From Deltaproteobacteria bacterium (lineage in GTDB: Bacteria; Desulfobacterota; Binatia; Binatales; Binataceae): DNA of 7,970 nt. A program made the position numbers and the translations under genes. The notes under the pieces are model-generated. The model saw nothing but the letters and a program-made list of their open reading frames with translations, was not told where the DNA came from and searched no databases. Position 1 is the first letter of the stretch, and each line of letters begins with the position of its first letter. Positions 1 through 7,083 of the stretch are shown piece by piece. Location: positions 1 through 7,970 of the forward strand of contig PMOH01000414.1 in assembly GCA_003161515.1 (NCBI GenBank), read 5' to 3'.

Positions 1-435
1 GGCGGCTGGGATACGCACGTCAATGAAGGCGCTGCGAACGGCCAGCTCGCGGGACATCTGAAGCCGCTGAGCGACGGACTTGCGAGCCTCGCGAAGTCGT
101 TGGGGCCGAACTATCAGGACACCGTCATCCTGGTGATTTCCGAATTCGGCCGCACGATGCATGAGAACGGCAACGGCGGCACCGATCACGGCCACGGCAA
201 CGTGATGTGGGTGATGGGCGGACCCGTGAAGGGTGGCAAGGTTTACGGCCGGTGGCCGGGGCTCTCGACCGCGAGCCTCTACCAGGAACGCGATCTCGCT
301 GTGACGACCGACTTCCGCGAACCAATCGCGACGGTGCTGCGATCGCACATGCAGTTCACCGAGGCGCAGGCCGATCGAGTATTCCCCGGACGCCCGCGCT
401 CGAGCGGCAACGTCGAGGGATTGATCAAAGTATAA
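1..435 (+). CDS. DUF1501 domain-containing protein, C-terminal part (5' end outside window)
   Basis: The reading frame is open from the first base and stops at TAA 433-435, giving the last 144 residues; the start lies upstream of the window. The segment begins GGWDTH, followed later by SEFGRTMHENGNGGTDHGHGN, a close match to the EFGRT...NGxGGxDH signature of the DUF1501 family. That family is related to sulfatases and alkaline phosphatases and is usually exported by the Tat route. The His/Asp residues of GGTDHGHGN are probably part of the metal-site region; this is inferred from the superfamily. The C-terminal part (DFREPIATVLRSHM, then ADRVFPG) also matches the usual end of these proteins. 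DUF1501 genes often follow a DUF1800 gene, which cannot be tested here. The substrate is unknown. The gene ends in a hairpin and converges with the phosphatase gene on the other strand. Confidence 0.9.
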   Translation, partial: GGWDTHVNEGAANGQLAGHLKPLSDGLASLAKSLGPNYQDTVILVISEFGRTMHENGNGGTDHGHGNVMWVMGGPVKGGKVYGRWPGLSTASLYQERDLAVTTDFREPIATVLRSHMQFTEAQADRVFPGRPRSSGNVEGLIKV

Positions 436-442
436 AGGAGAG

Positions 443-480
443 GGGCGGGCGCGGCCGGGATCGCTCAGCCACGCCCGCCC
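443..480 (+). terminator. GC-rich hairpin between convergent genes, possible terminator
   Basis: The arms gggcgggcg (443-451) and cgcccgccc (472-480) are perfect 9-bp complements around a 20-nt loop. The hairpin begins 8 nt after the DUF1501 stop and lies 55 nt beyond the end of the convergent phosphatase gene. No U-run follows on either strand, so it is not a classical intrinsic terminator. It may still stop or protect transcripts from both sides. Confidence 0.5.
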
Positions 481-534
481 TGGTTCGGTCGGCCCGGTAT
501 CAGGGGGTGAGGATCCGAGCCGCTGCTATGCGTT

Positions 535-1509
535 CTAGTTGCCCATCAGAGGTACTCCGGGCAGCACCTGCGTGCCCTCCTGCTGAACCGCCTGCAAGGC
601 GTTCGGATCCAGTCCCAGCGCCTGAAGGATGGTCGGCGCAACCTGCGCGGTCTCGACCGGGCTCGATACGGTCGCGGAATGGAACGAGGGATTCGACAAC
701 AGCATCATCACGTTGACGTCGTCGTGCGCGAAGCCGCCGTGTTCCGCGAGCTTCTTCCCGCTGTTCGAATAGGTTACGCCGATATTGGGAGTGATCAGGA
801 TATCCGGTGCACGCGAGTCTCCCGGGTTGTAGTACAAGGCAATCCCGGGGCCCGAGAAAATCTCGCCGATGCCCGCGACGTTGGCGGACAACGGAAGCGC
901 GGGGGACGCTGCCTCGAGCACGGCTACCGCGGCAGCGACATTGGCGGGGGACGAATCGGCCAGCCAAAGCAGTGCTACGTCATCCTCCGTCGGTCCGATG
1001 TCTTCCAACTCCGTAGCCGCCAGGAACGAGGAGAGGATCGAGGCTGGATCGTTGGGCGACCCATTGGGTTGATAGCGGCTGGAATCGACCGGCGACTGTC
1101 CATGCTTGGCGGTAACGATGATCAGCGTCGAATCGAGCTTATGTTGCGCCGCGAGTTCGCTGACCATCGCGCCAATCGAACGGTCGACAAACTCGATCTC
1201 CTGGAGCAGCGAAGGGCTGGGGGTTCCAATCGAATCAACATAGCCGCCCTTGTGGCTGTAGGTCGGAGACAGGGGTGGGGTTCCACCATTATGCTGATAG
1301 ATCAACTTCTGGCCGATGCTCACCGCCTGGAAGTTCATGCCGAAGATGGCAGGCACTTGCGCTTTGGCGGTGCCGTCGTGGTTCTTGCCGTCGATCTCGT
1401 TGAGAATGGCGTTCACCTTGAGGCCGTCATAGCACTGGATGTTCAGGAAGCTCCCCGTGTAGTCATCGGCCGCGGCTTTTGCGAATTGGTCAGGCAACGG
1501 GTTGCACAC
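535..1509 (-). pseudogene. Phosphodiesterase/alkaline phosphatase superfamily protein, C-terminal half of a frameshifted gene
   Basis: This 324-codon frame (GTG at 1509, stop at 535) carries the C-terminal half of a type I phosphodiesterase/nucleotide pyrophosphatase-like enzyme. Its N-terminal half lies upstream in another frame (1490-2365). The homologous protein appears to run straight through the junction: this part opens with CNPLPDQFAKAAADDYTG, which reads as mid-domain sequence and not as an N-terminus, and no ribosome binding site precedes the GTG. Visible superfamily motifs are TAKHGQSP (His136 of this fragment) and AEHGGFAHDD (His257), both likely metal ligands. The TAKHG motif has Lys where eukaryotic NPP enzymes have SDHG. 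The half-enzyme lacks the nucleophile and first metal Asp, so alone it should be inactive. The shift could be a real mutation or a one-base sequencing or assembly error. Confidence 0.8.
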
Positions 1510-1520
1510 CCTCGGGGACC
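1505..1520 (-). other. Frame junction in the phosphatase gene (net +1)
   Basis: Reading on the minus strand, the N-terminal frame runs CCG TTG GTC CCC GAG GGT GTG CAA, while the C-terminal frame reads GTG TGC AAC CCG across the same bases. The two frames differ by +1. Dropping one base from the CCCC run (1514-1517) gives PLVPRVCNPLPDQ. Dropping one from GGG (1509-1511) gives PLVPEVCNPLPDQ. Adding one GT unit to the GTGTG repeat gives PLVPEGVCNPLPDQ. All three restore a single protein of about 609-610 residues. Short homopolymers and dinucleotide repeats are typical indel sites. Confidence 0.75.
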
Positions 1521-2228
1521 AACGGTGCGGTGGGAATCAGCGCCGGGAACGCACCGTGGACCGGGTCCAGGTAGTTCGCGGAATTGGAATTGATTTCGGG
1601 CGCGTAGTAGTCGTCGACATTAACGTCAGTCGAGCTGCCGCTGGGGCCGCCCACCGACGAATACGACGGATGCTTGTCAGACCAGGCCGTGTAACCGTGC
1701 GCGCCGTGTATAACTCCGTAAATCGTATTGACCCGGATAAAGTTCCACGGATACACCACGTTGCAGCTCGCGTCGCGTTCCAGCCGGGTCTGATCGATCG
1801 AGTTGATCCCGCCGTCGCCGCTCGGTGCGCCGCCGTTGAGATACTGTTGAGAGGCCTCGCCCGAGCCCACGCCCGTGTTGAGGTTGATGCCCTCGTCGAA
1901 CTCAGTGGTCGTACCGAGCTTCGTGCAGGTCGGGCCGACGCCATTCAATCCATTGCCTGTCGTATCCATCGGCCCGTAGAGCGCGCGGTCGTAAGCGACG
2001 TCGTAGTTGACGCCCATCGTGCGCGGCGATCCGCCGGTCATCAGCGCCATCAGGCCGGGAAATGAATCCGACGGCTTCGAGGTCGAAGTATTCAGGTAAT
2101 TGACCCCGGTCGTTGCAAGCGCCGCGAGATTCGGACACGTCCCGTTGGCTGAGCAGTTGAGGAAATCCAGCGCGTGCATCCCATCGATGCTGAGCAGCAG
2201 GACGTGCTGGATGCGGTTATCGTCGCCG

Positions 2229-2255
2229 CCAGGACCGCCAGGACCACCGGGACCG
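2229..2255. repeat. Three 9-bp tandem units coding the Gly-Pro linker
   Basis: Units ccaggaccg, ccaggacca and ccgggaccg follow each other directly. On the minus strand they encode the collagen-like GPGGPGGPGG stretch just after the signal peptide of the phosphatase. The repeat probably arose by slippage and acts as a flexible spacer. Confidence 0.7.
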
Positions 2256-2373
2256 TGGCCATGCCCGTCGGCCAGCACGGCAGAGCCCGACATCGTCGCC
2301 AGCAGGCATACGCTGGCGATTAGGCTCACGACCCGTCTCTTGTTTTTTGGTTCTCTCTGTTTCACCTGTAATT

Positions 2374-2378
2374 CCTCC
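2374..2378 (-). promoter_or_regulatory. Ribosome binding site fixing the phosphatase start
   Basis: A perfect GGAGG on the minus strand stands 8 nt before GTG 2365. It decides for this start over the longer open frame reaching 2431. Confidence 0.75.
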
Positions 2379-2662
2379 GCGATGTTTAGGATGTGACGAT
2401 CGGGAGGATTAGCGGACGCGATCGCACGCACCGATGAAGGCGTGATTAAACAGTTTTAAAATTCGCGTTCCTGAAGTGTGACTGGCGCGCAATGTTCGAT
2501 CCGATCGTCGGCGCTGTGAAAGATGCGCAAACGCGCGTAGCTGCGCGATGCGAATTCTGAAAGCAACAGAAATCGCGCGCGGGTTTGCGCGCAGTGTTAA
2601 GAGTCAAAAAAAATCGCGTGCATGGATTATGAAGGAGCCGGGATTCTTCTTTGGGACTCAGA

Positions 2663-2691
2663 GCAAAGTAGTGCGCTGCGCACAACTTTGC
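2663..2691. repeat. Imperfect 29-bp palindrome
   Basis: Arms gcaaagt-a-gtgcgc and gcgcac-a-actttgc pair around a single central T (2677), with one symmetrical A/A mismatch (2670/2684): 13 of 14 base pairs. This is the first of three palindromes in a row. As RNA it would form a long hairpin; as DNA it could be a protein binding site. Confidence 0.7.
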
Positions 2692-2705
2692 GATTTACAC
2701 TGGGT

Positions 2706-2722
2706 GCAGGGGTCACCCCTGC
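2706..2722. repeat. 17-bp palindrome
   Basis: Arms gcaggggt (2706-2713) and acccctgc (2715-2722) are perfectly complementary around one base. No U-run follows, so it is not a terminator by itself. It lies 14 nt after the first palindrome and 9 nt before the third. Confidence 0.7.
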
Positions 2723-2731
2723 CCAAGGAGG

Positions 2732-2756
2732 TGCGGAACCCACGGTGGGTTCCGCA
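2732..2756. repeat. 25-bp palindrome, terminator-like on the plus strand
   Basis: Arms tgcggaaccca (2732-2742) and tgggttccgca (2746-2756) pair perfectly over 11 bp with a cgg loop, followed on the plus strand by TTTAATAA. This could end a short plus-strand transcript, form the last hairpin of a leader of the amidohydrolase gene (start 64 nt downstream), or be part of a dispersed palindromic repeat. The sequence alone does not decide. Confidence 0.7.
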
Positions 2757-2819
2757 TTTAATAAGTGATTTCCGCTTCCCGTTTGCGCTGAATGCTGCGA
2801 CTTGCGAATAATCGCGGGC

Positions 2820-4448
2820 ATGGAATATGACGTAGTCATCCGCAATGGCGTCGTGGTCGATGGGAGCGGCGCGCTGCGCTTCAGGGCTGACGTTGCAATC
2901 AAGGATCGGAAGATTGCGGCACTGATCGATCCGGGCGACGCTGCGAGCGCATCGGCATCGCGCGAGATCGATGCGACCGGGCTCGCAGTTGCGCCCGGCT
3001 TTATTGATTTGCATTCGCATTCCGACTGGGTGCTGCCGATTGCCGATCACGGGCAGATCCTCAAGCCGTTTCTGCTGCAAGGCGTGACGACCTTCGTCGG
3101 CGGCAATTGCGGGTTCTCGGTCGCGCCCGTGATGCGCGAGCGACAGCGGATGCTCGACGAGTCGGGCCGCCTATGCGCCGAGCGGAAGTTCGAATGGGAA
3201 TGGGATGACGTCGCCGGATTCGCGGCGCATCTGAAGCGCCAGGGACTCGCGCTCAACGTCGCGCATCTGGCGGGCCATGGCAGCATCCGTCTCAGCGTGA
3301 TGGGCTCCGACGCGGGCGATCCGTCGGCGGAGCAGTTGCGCGCGATGTGTGCGATGGTCGAGCGGGCGATGGCCGATGGCGCGGTCGGGCTTTCGTGCGG
3401 TCTCGGCTATTTTCCCGGGATGATCGCGAAGCCAGCCGAACTGGCTGCGCTCGCGCGCGTGGCTGCGGCGGCGAACGGCGTGCTGACCTCGCATCTGCGC
3501 GCGTATTCGGAGCGCTCGCTGTTCTTCGACAGCCGCATTCCGCACAACATCCTGGCCGTGCGCGAGATGGCCAATGTCGCGCGCGAGGCCGGCGTGCCGC
3601 TGCAAGTCTCGCATCTGATTTTTGTCGGCCGGCGCACATGGAAGACGATTGACGACACGATCGCCGAAGTCGAGCGTCACCAGAATGACGGCGTCGATAT
3701 CGCGTTCGACACTTTTCCGTACACCTGCGGCAACACGACGATTCGCGTGATTTTTCCCGCGTGGGCGCAGACCGGGCTCGAAGGCCTGCTCGATTCATCC
3801 GACGGATGGGCGAAATTGCGCGACGGATTCCAGCCGCTCAAGAGCTTCATCGCCGATTCGGTTCAGCTCATGTGGGCGGTCAAGCCCGAACTCAGTTATC
3901 TCGAGGGCAAGTTCTTCGGCCAGATCGCTGACGAGCTGAAGCTCGATCCGATCGACGCCTACCTGACTGTCACGCGCGAGAGTGGGACTCGCGCGCGCGT
4001 GCTGAACCATCTATACAGCGGCGACGACTTCGGCGACGAGCACGCGCTGCAGGAAGCGATGCGCCATCCGCTCAACCTGTTCGAGATGGACACGATTCTC
4101 ACTTCGCATGGGCATCACAATCCCGCGAGCTTCGGCACCTACCCGCGAATCCTCGGGCATTACGTGCGCGAGATGAAACTGCTGACGCTCGAAGATGCAG
4201 TGCACAAGGCAACCGGGATGGCGGCGCGTCGGATGCGCCTCGGCGCGCGCGGCCTCGTGCGTCCGGGCTATGCGGCAGACCTGGTCATCTTCAATCCTGA
4301 AACGATCGGATGCGCCGCCGATTCGAGAACTCCAACGACAGCGCCAACAGGAATCGATCACGTGATGGTGAACGGAACCGCGGTGGTCGCGAACGGAAAA
4401 TGGTGCGGTGACGGTGTGATGGCGGGCGAGTGGATCGGGAGAACCTAA
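2820..4448 (+). CDS. Amidohydrolase family protein, N-acyl-D-amino-acid deacylase-like
   Basis: The 542-residue protein matches the D-aminoacylase branch of the amidohydrolase superfamily, zinc enzymes that remove the acyl group from N-acyl-D-amino acids or related amides, usually in the cytoplasm; no signal peptide is seen. The N-terminal small beta domain (MEYDVVIRNGVVVDGSG) is followed by the metal motif DLHSHSD (His65, His67), GGNCGFS (Cys97, matching the bridging Cys96 of the Alcaligenes enzyme), LTSHLRAYSE (His225) and LQVSHL (His265), then DTFPYTCGNTT. The C-terminal part has FGTYPRILGHYVRE and RGLVRPGYAADLVIFNP, typical of the family. The usual SDG aspartate appears as His430 in TSHGHH, which is odd for the catalytic site. 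ATG 2820 was chosen because homologues begin this way; TTG 2802 is also in frame. The Shine-Dalgarno sequence is weak. The exact substrate cannot be told. Confidence 0.88.
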   Translation: MEYDVVIRNGVVVDGSGALRFRADVAIKDRKIAALIDPGDAASASASREIDATGLAVAPGFIDLHSHSDWVLPIADHGQILKPFLLQGVTTFVGGNCGFSVAPVMRERQRMLDESGRLCAERKFEWEWDDVAGFAAHLKRQGLALNVAHLAGHGSIRLSVMGSDAGDPSAEQLRAMCAMVERAMADGAVGLSCGLGYFPGMIAKPAELAALARVAAAANGVLTSHLRAYSERSLFFDSRIPHNILAVREMANVAREAGVPLQVSHLIFVGRRTWKTIDDTIAEVERHQNDGVDIAFDTFPYTCGNTTIRVIFPAWAQTGLEGLLDSSDGWAKLRDGFQPLKSFIADSVQLMWAVKPELSYLEGKFFGQIADELKLDPIDAYLTVTRESGTRARVLNHLYSGDDFGDEHALQEAMRHPLNLFEMDTILTSHGHHNPASFGTYPRILGHYVREMKLLTLEDAVHKATGMAARRMRLGARGLVRPGYAADLVIFNPETIGCAADSRTPTTAPTGIDHVMVNGTAVVANGKWCGDGVMAGEWIGRT

Positions 4449-4500
4449 CCCTTTTTTCGGGCCTCGACGGAAGAGGGACAATCGTCAGGAACGAGCACGG

Positions 4501-5295
4501 TTAGCGCTCCTCGTCCTCCATCTTCTTGTCCATCTCGCGCAGCTTGGCGAGTTTCTGATCGGTCGGCTCGTTCTCTTTGGTCGATGCCTGCGCGACCGTC
4601 TTTGCGCGCTCGGTCGGCATCTCGCCGCTGACCTTCTGCAGCGCTTCCTTTGCCAGCCGCCGGACCATCGGGCTCTGATCCTGTGCGACCACTGCGTTCA
4701 GCAGGGGGACCGCCTTGTCGCTGCCGATTTCACCAAGCGCGAAGACCGCAGTGCCGCGGCCGCGCTCATCCTGATCTTGGCCAAGATACTGCATGACAGG
4801 CACCGCGCCCTGCGCATCGCCAATCCTGCCGAGACCCGCCACCAGGTGCAGCTTGACGATGGGCTCGGTCGAGCGCAGGAAGATCATGGTTGACATCGGC
4901 GTCACCGCCTCGTTGGCTCCGCGCGCGCCGAGAATGTCGATGGCCTTCACTTTCACGCGCACGTCGGGGTCGGACATCGAGCTGATCAGAATCTGATTGA
5001 CTTCTGGATCCTGGAGATTGCGGAGTTTCTCGAGTTCGCTAACGCGCACGGCCGGGTCGGCGTCCTTGAGCCCGAGCTTTACGTCTTTGATGATCTTGAA
5101 CGGCGTTTCGGTGGCCGCACGACTCGCCAGGTCATCGACACCGGGCTTGGTTGCTTCCTGATGCGACAGCGGATTGGAGCTGAGCGCACTGCCGAGTCCC
5201 TGCCCGCCGTATTGCGCCTGGGCAAACGCGAGGTGTGGAACGGCCAGTGCGGCGCCAAGCGCGAACGAAAAAAATAAATTTCGCGTGATAGTCAT
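4501..5295 (-). CDS. Exported HEAT-repeat protein
   Basis: The 264-residue protein begins with a clear signal peptide: MTITRN, a hydrophobic core, and AHLAFA-like cleavage after HLAFA near residue 25, placing it in the periplasm or outside. From about residue 68 to 222 it contains four or five helical HEAT/PBS-lyase-type repeats, seen as recurring patterns such as LKDADPAVRVSELEKL, MSDPDVRVKVKAIDILG, EPIVKLHLVAGLGRIGD, GRGTAVFALGEIGSDKAVPLL and SPMVRRLAKEALQKV. Such repeats bind other proteins, so a scaffold role is likely, but no partner can be named. The tail (about 226-264) is highly charged and may form a coiled coil. ATG 5295 has GGAGG 8 nt upstream and a well-spaced promoter 26 nt before it. 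It converges with the amidohydrolase gene and diverges from the DUF3108 gene. Confidence 0.85.
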   Translation of the reverse strand: MTITRNLFFSFALGAALAVPHLAFAQAQYGGQGLGSALSSNPLSHQEATKPGVDDLASRAATETPFKIIKDVKLGLKDADPAVRVSELEKLRNLQDPEVNQILISSMSDPDVRVKVKAIDILGARGANEAVTPMSTMIFLRSTEPIVKLHLVAGLGRIGDAQGAVPVMQYLGQDQDERGRGTAVFALGEIGSDKAVPLLNAVVAQDQSPMVRRLAKEALQKVSGEMPTERAKTVAQASTKENEPTDQKLAKLREMDKKMEDEER

Positions 5296-5303
5296 TTCCC
5301 ACT

Positions 5304-5308
5304 CCTCC
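5304..5308 (-). promoter_or_regulatory. Ribosome binding site of the HEAT-repeat gene
   Basis: Minus-strand GGAGG lies 8 nt before ATG 5295, confirming that start. Confidence 0.7.
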
Positions 5309-5321
5309 CGAATCGGCCAGA

Positions 5322-5350
5322 ATTATTGGTGATCATGCATGACATTGCAA
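5322..5350 (-). promoter_or_regulatory. Candidate sigma70-type promoter of the HEAT-repeat gene
   Basis: On the minus strand, TTGCAA (5350-5345) is followed after exactly 17 nt by AATAAT (5327-5322): four and five matches to the -35 and -10 consensus. Transcription would start near 5315, giving a leader of about 20 nt with the GGAGG in it. The promoter overlaps the extended N-terminus that the DUF3108 gene would have if it began at 5335, which favours its later start. Confidence 0.55.
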
Positions 5351-5369
5351 GGAACCACGCCGCCGCTCT

Positions 5370-5373
5370 GAGG
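5370..5373 (+). promoter_or_regulatory. Ribosome binding site supporting the 5383 start of the DUF3108 gene
   Basis: GAGG lies 9 nt before ATG 5383. The upstream candidates TTG 5326 and ATG 5335 have no Shine-Dalgarno sequence. Confidence 0.5.
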
Positions 5374-5382
5374 CGCGCGCAG

Positions 5383-6309
5383 ATGCGCCCCAAGGCGCTG
5401 GCTGGGGTCGCGCTCGCGGCGTTGATACTTACGATTGGGGCCGTCGCGCTGGTCTCGGCCGCGCCTGTGGATTCGGATCCGACTGCGTCAGCTCAGCCCG
5501 CGCATCCTCACAAGCATCGCCATTTGCCGACTCCCGCGCCGACTCCGATGGCGCTGCCGCCCGACATCGAGGCGAAGCTGCCGGCGTACAAGGCGGGGCC
5601 GATTCCGTTTCACGACGGCGAGCAGTTGATCTACCAGGCATCGTGGCTCGGGATTCCCGCCGCGCAAGCGCGGCTCGAGTTCCACAAGCAGCAAAACAAG
5701 TCTCCGCAGCGATGGCTCGGCGAAATCTGGGTCGAGACCAACGCCTTCGCCGATCTGTTCTACAAGATGCGCGACTACGCGAAAGAGAGCATGGCCGCCG
5801 ATACGCTGCACAGCAGCGGCTTTAACCTGGTCCAGCACGAAAAATCGCGGCTCAACTACTACGACGTCACCATGGATCGGCCGGCGCGACTGGTCACGAT
5901 GACCAAGAAAAATCACAAGGGCACGCAGAGCAAGCAGTTCATCTCGTCGGATCCTTGGGGTCCGATCTCGGGCGCCGTGATGGCGCTGACGCAGCGTTTC
6001 ACGCCCGGCAAGACCTACGCCTTCGACGTGTTCAGCGGCAGCCAGCGCTACGTCTTCGCGTTTGTCGTCGATAAGCGCGAGAAGATTCACCTCGACCTCG
6101 GCGATTTCGACGCGTGGAAAATCGTGCCCGACGTCTGGTATCTCAGCGACGACACGATTCGCACCGAGGCGAGCAGCACCGTGTTGTGGATCTCGGCCGA
6201 CGAGCGCCATCTGCCGCTGCGGATCCAGGCGCAAGCCTACATCGGGTACGTGCGCGCCGACTTGATCAGCATCGATGGCAAAGGTCCAGTCCAGAGCGCG
6301 CGAAACTGA
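5383..6309 (+). CDS. DUF3108 domain-containing envelope protein
   Basis: The 308-residue protein starts MRPKALAGVALAALILTIGAV, an export signal or N-terminal anchor ending near SAAP (residues 25-28). A low-complexity His/Pro linker follows (about 39-59). The DUF3108 domain then runs from FHDGEQLIYQASWLGI (about 76-91) to the end, including ETNAFADLFYKMRDYA, the conserved-looking ALTQRFTPGKTY block (about 201-212) and HLPLRIQAQAYIG near the C-terminus. DUF3108 proteins are predicted periplasmic beta-rich proteins of unknown function; I do not assign a reaction. ATG 5383 is preferred because it has a GAGG site, gives a clean signal sequence and leaves 87 nt for divergent promoters; ATG 5335 would add 16 residues. 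The isomerase gene follows after 45 nt. Confidence 0.83.
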   Translation: MRPKALAGVALAALILTIGAVALVSAAPVDSDPTASAQPAHPHKHRHLPTPAPTPMALPPDIEAKLPAYKAGPIPFHDGEQLIYQASWLGIPAAQARLEFHKQQNKSPQRWLGEIWVETNAFADLFYKMRDYAKESMAADTLHSSGFNLVQHEKSRLNYYDVTMDRPARLVTMTKKNHKGTQSKQFISSDPWGPISGAVMALTQRFTPGKTYAFDVFSGSQRYVFAFVVDKREKIHLDLGDFDAWKIVPDVWYLSDDTIRTEASSTVLWISADERHLPLRIQAQAYIGYVRADLISIDGKGPVQSARN

Positions 6310-6329
6310 TGGCTCCGGCGACGCACTGA

Positions 6330-6341
6330 GCTAATATTAGC
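6330..6341. repeat. 12-bp AT-rich perfect palindrome before the isomerase gene
   Basis: gctaatattagc is fully self-complementary and lies directly against the Shine-Dalgarno sequence of the next gene. In GC-rich surroundings it may be an operator or a promoter element. It is too short to exclude chance. Confidence 0.4.
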
Positions 6342-6354
6342 GAGGGGATTCGCC

Positions 6355-6996
6355 ATGCCGAAGAAACTCGAATTTTTCTACGACTGCTCGAGCCCGTGGA
6401 CCTACTTGGCCTTCACCAAGATCGAGGACGTCGCGACGCGCCACGATGCGAACCTGATCTGGCGGCCGATCCTCGTCGGCGGACTGTTCAACACGGTCAA
6501 TCCGTCGGTGTACGAGAGCCGCGCCAAGCCGGTTCCGGTCAAGGCGAAATATTACGTCAAGGATTTGCGCGACTGGGCGAAATTTTACGGCATCAAAATC
6601 GGCAGCCCGACGGTGTTCCCGGTCAATTCGGTCAAGGCGATGCGCGGGGCGTTCGTCGCCGACGAGCATCGCGTGATCTCGCGTTACTCCAGGCGCATGT
6701 TCGAGAGCTACTGGACCGACGACAAGGACATCAGCCAGGACGACGTGCTGCGCGAAATCGTGAATGAGGTCGGCCTCGACGAAAAAGAATTCTTCACCAA
6801 GATCGGGTCCGACGAATACAAAGCGAAGCTGCGCGACAACGTCGAGGAACTGATCGCGCGCGGCGGTTTTGGCTCACCGACGATTTTCGTCGAGGGCTCG
6901 ATGTTTTTCGGCAACGATCGGCTGCCGCTGGTCGAACACGAATTGGCGGTCGGAGTCGGCGGGGCCCTGGACCAGGGATCGGGCGGCTCAACCTGA
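6355..6996 (+). CDS. 2-hydroxychromene-2-carboxylate isomerase family protein (DsbA-like, kappa-GST)
   Basis: The 213-residue cytoplasmic protein matches this glutathione-dependent isomerase family, whose founder converts 2-hydroxychromene-2-carboxylate in naphthalene breakdown. The thioredoxin-like start LEFFYDCSSPWTYLAF holds Ser13, aligned with the serine that activates glutathione in NahD-type enzymes. It continues with WRPILVGGLFNTVNP, PVNSVKAMRG and an alpha-helical insert, then GGFGSPTIFVEGSMFFGNDRL, where Pro175 is the cis-proline. The length is normal for the family (about 200). No aromatic-degradation genes stand nearby, so a housekeeping or detoxifying glutathione transferase role is as likely as naphthalene catabolism. 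The extra Cys11 beside the Ser pair is worth noting. AGGGG 7 nt upstream supports ATG 6355. The gene may be in an operon with its upstream DUF3108 and downstream thpR neighbours. Confidence 0.88.
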   Translation: MPKKLEFFYDCSSPWTYLAFTKIEDVATRHDANLIWRPILVGGLFNTVNPSVYESRAKPVPVKAKYYVKDLRDWAKFYGIKIGSPTVFPVNSVKAMRGAFVADEHRVISRYSRRMFESYWTDDKDISQDDVLREIVNEVGLDEKEFFTKIGSDEYKAKLRDNVEELIARGGFGSPTIFVEGSMFFGNDRLPLVEHELAVGVGGALDQGSGGST

Positions 6997-7071
6997 TTTA
7001 ATCGCAATACAATGACGCATTGGGCGGAAGGCGAGGCACAGCGGGATATGCGCGACGACCTCGGAAATCGC

Positions 7072-7075
7072 GAGG
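7072..7075 (+). promoter_or_regulatory. Ribosome binding site supporting a GTG start for thpR
   Basis: GAGG lies 8 nt before GTG 7084. ATG 7012 has no such site, and ATG 7048 has GAGG only at 12 nt. Confidence 0.5.
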
Positions 7076-7083
7076 CCAAAGGA

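Larger units (their letters stand above)
1490..2365 (-). pseudogene. Phosphodiesterase/alkaline phosphatase superfamily protein, N-terminal half with signal peptide (frameshifted gene)
   Basis: The start is GTG at 2365 (VKQREPKNKRR...), chosen because GGAGG stands 8 nt upstream (complement of 2374-2378) and a signal peptide begins there: basic n-region to about residue 11, hydrophobic core, then SAVLA before DGHGHG near residue 32. The frame opens further upstream to 2431, but those residues would spoil the export signal. A short Gly-Pro linker (about 39-47) leads into the catalytic domain: LLLSIDGMH (Asp61, metal), SKPSDSFPGLMALMTGG (Ser101 aligns with the NPP Thr nucleophile) and WSDKHPSY (Asp230, His232). 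The frame stops at 1490 after PLVPEGVQPVA, where homologous sequence continues in the next frame. Likely role of the intact protein: a periplasmic or secreted metal-dependent phosphoester hydrolase of unknown substrate. No clear promoter was found upstream. Confidence 0.82.
2366..2819. other. Long divergent intergenic region, no credible gene
   Basis: About 450 nt separate the starts of the phosphatase (minus) and amidohydrolase (plus) genes. Short open frames exist on both strands, but none has a ribosome binding site, recognisable protein sequence or domain, so I call no gene. The half near 2440-2470 is AT-rich (ttaaacagttttaaaattc). A run of eight A lies near 2606-2613. Three palindromes fill 2663-2756 and are listed separately. 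Promoters for both flanking genes are expected here, but no well-spaced -35/-10 pair stands out; TTTAAT at 2757-2762 is a possible -10 for the amidohydrolase, without a matching -35. Confidence 0.6.

Noticed and set aside
679..1593. 304-codon plus-strand open frame opposite the phosphatase gene
   Set aside because: It is antisense to sequence with clear phosphatase motifs, is rich in Arg/Gly/Val as expected for a shadow frame in GC-rich DNA, and resembles no protein family.
2446..2685. 79-codon minus-strand open frame in the divergent intergenic region
   Set aside because: No ribosome binding site, no recognisable domain, and its start falls inside a palindrome. It is best treated as non-coding.
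4449..4500. T6 run after the amidohydrolase stop as an intrinsic terminator
   Set aside because: Only a three-base ggg/ccc stem precedes it, and the ctaacc/ggttag pairing across the gap is too short and distant to be convincing.
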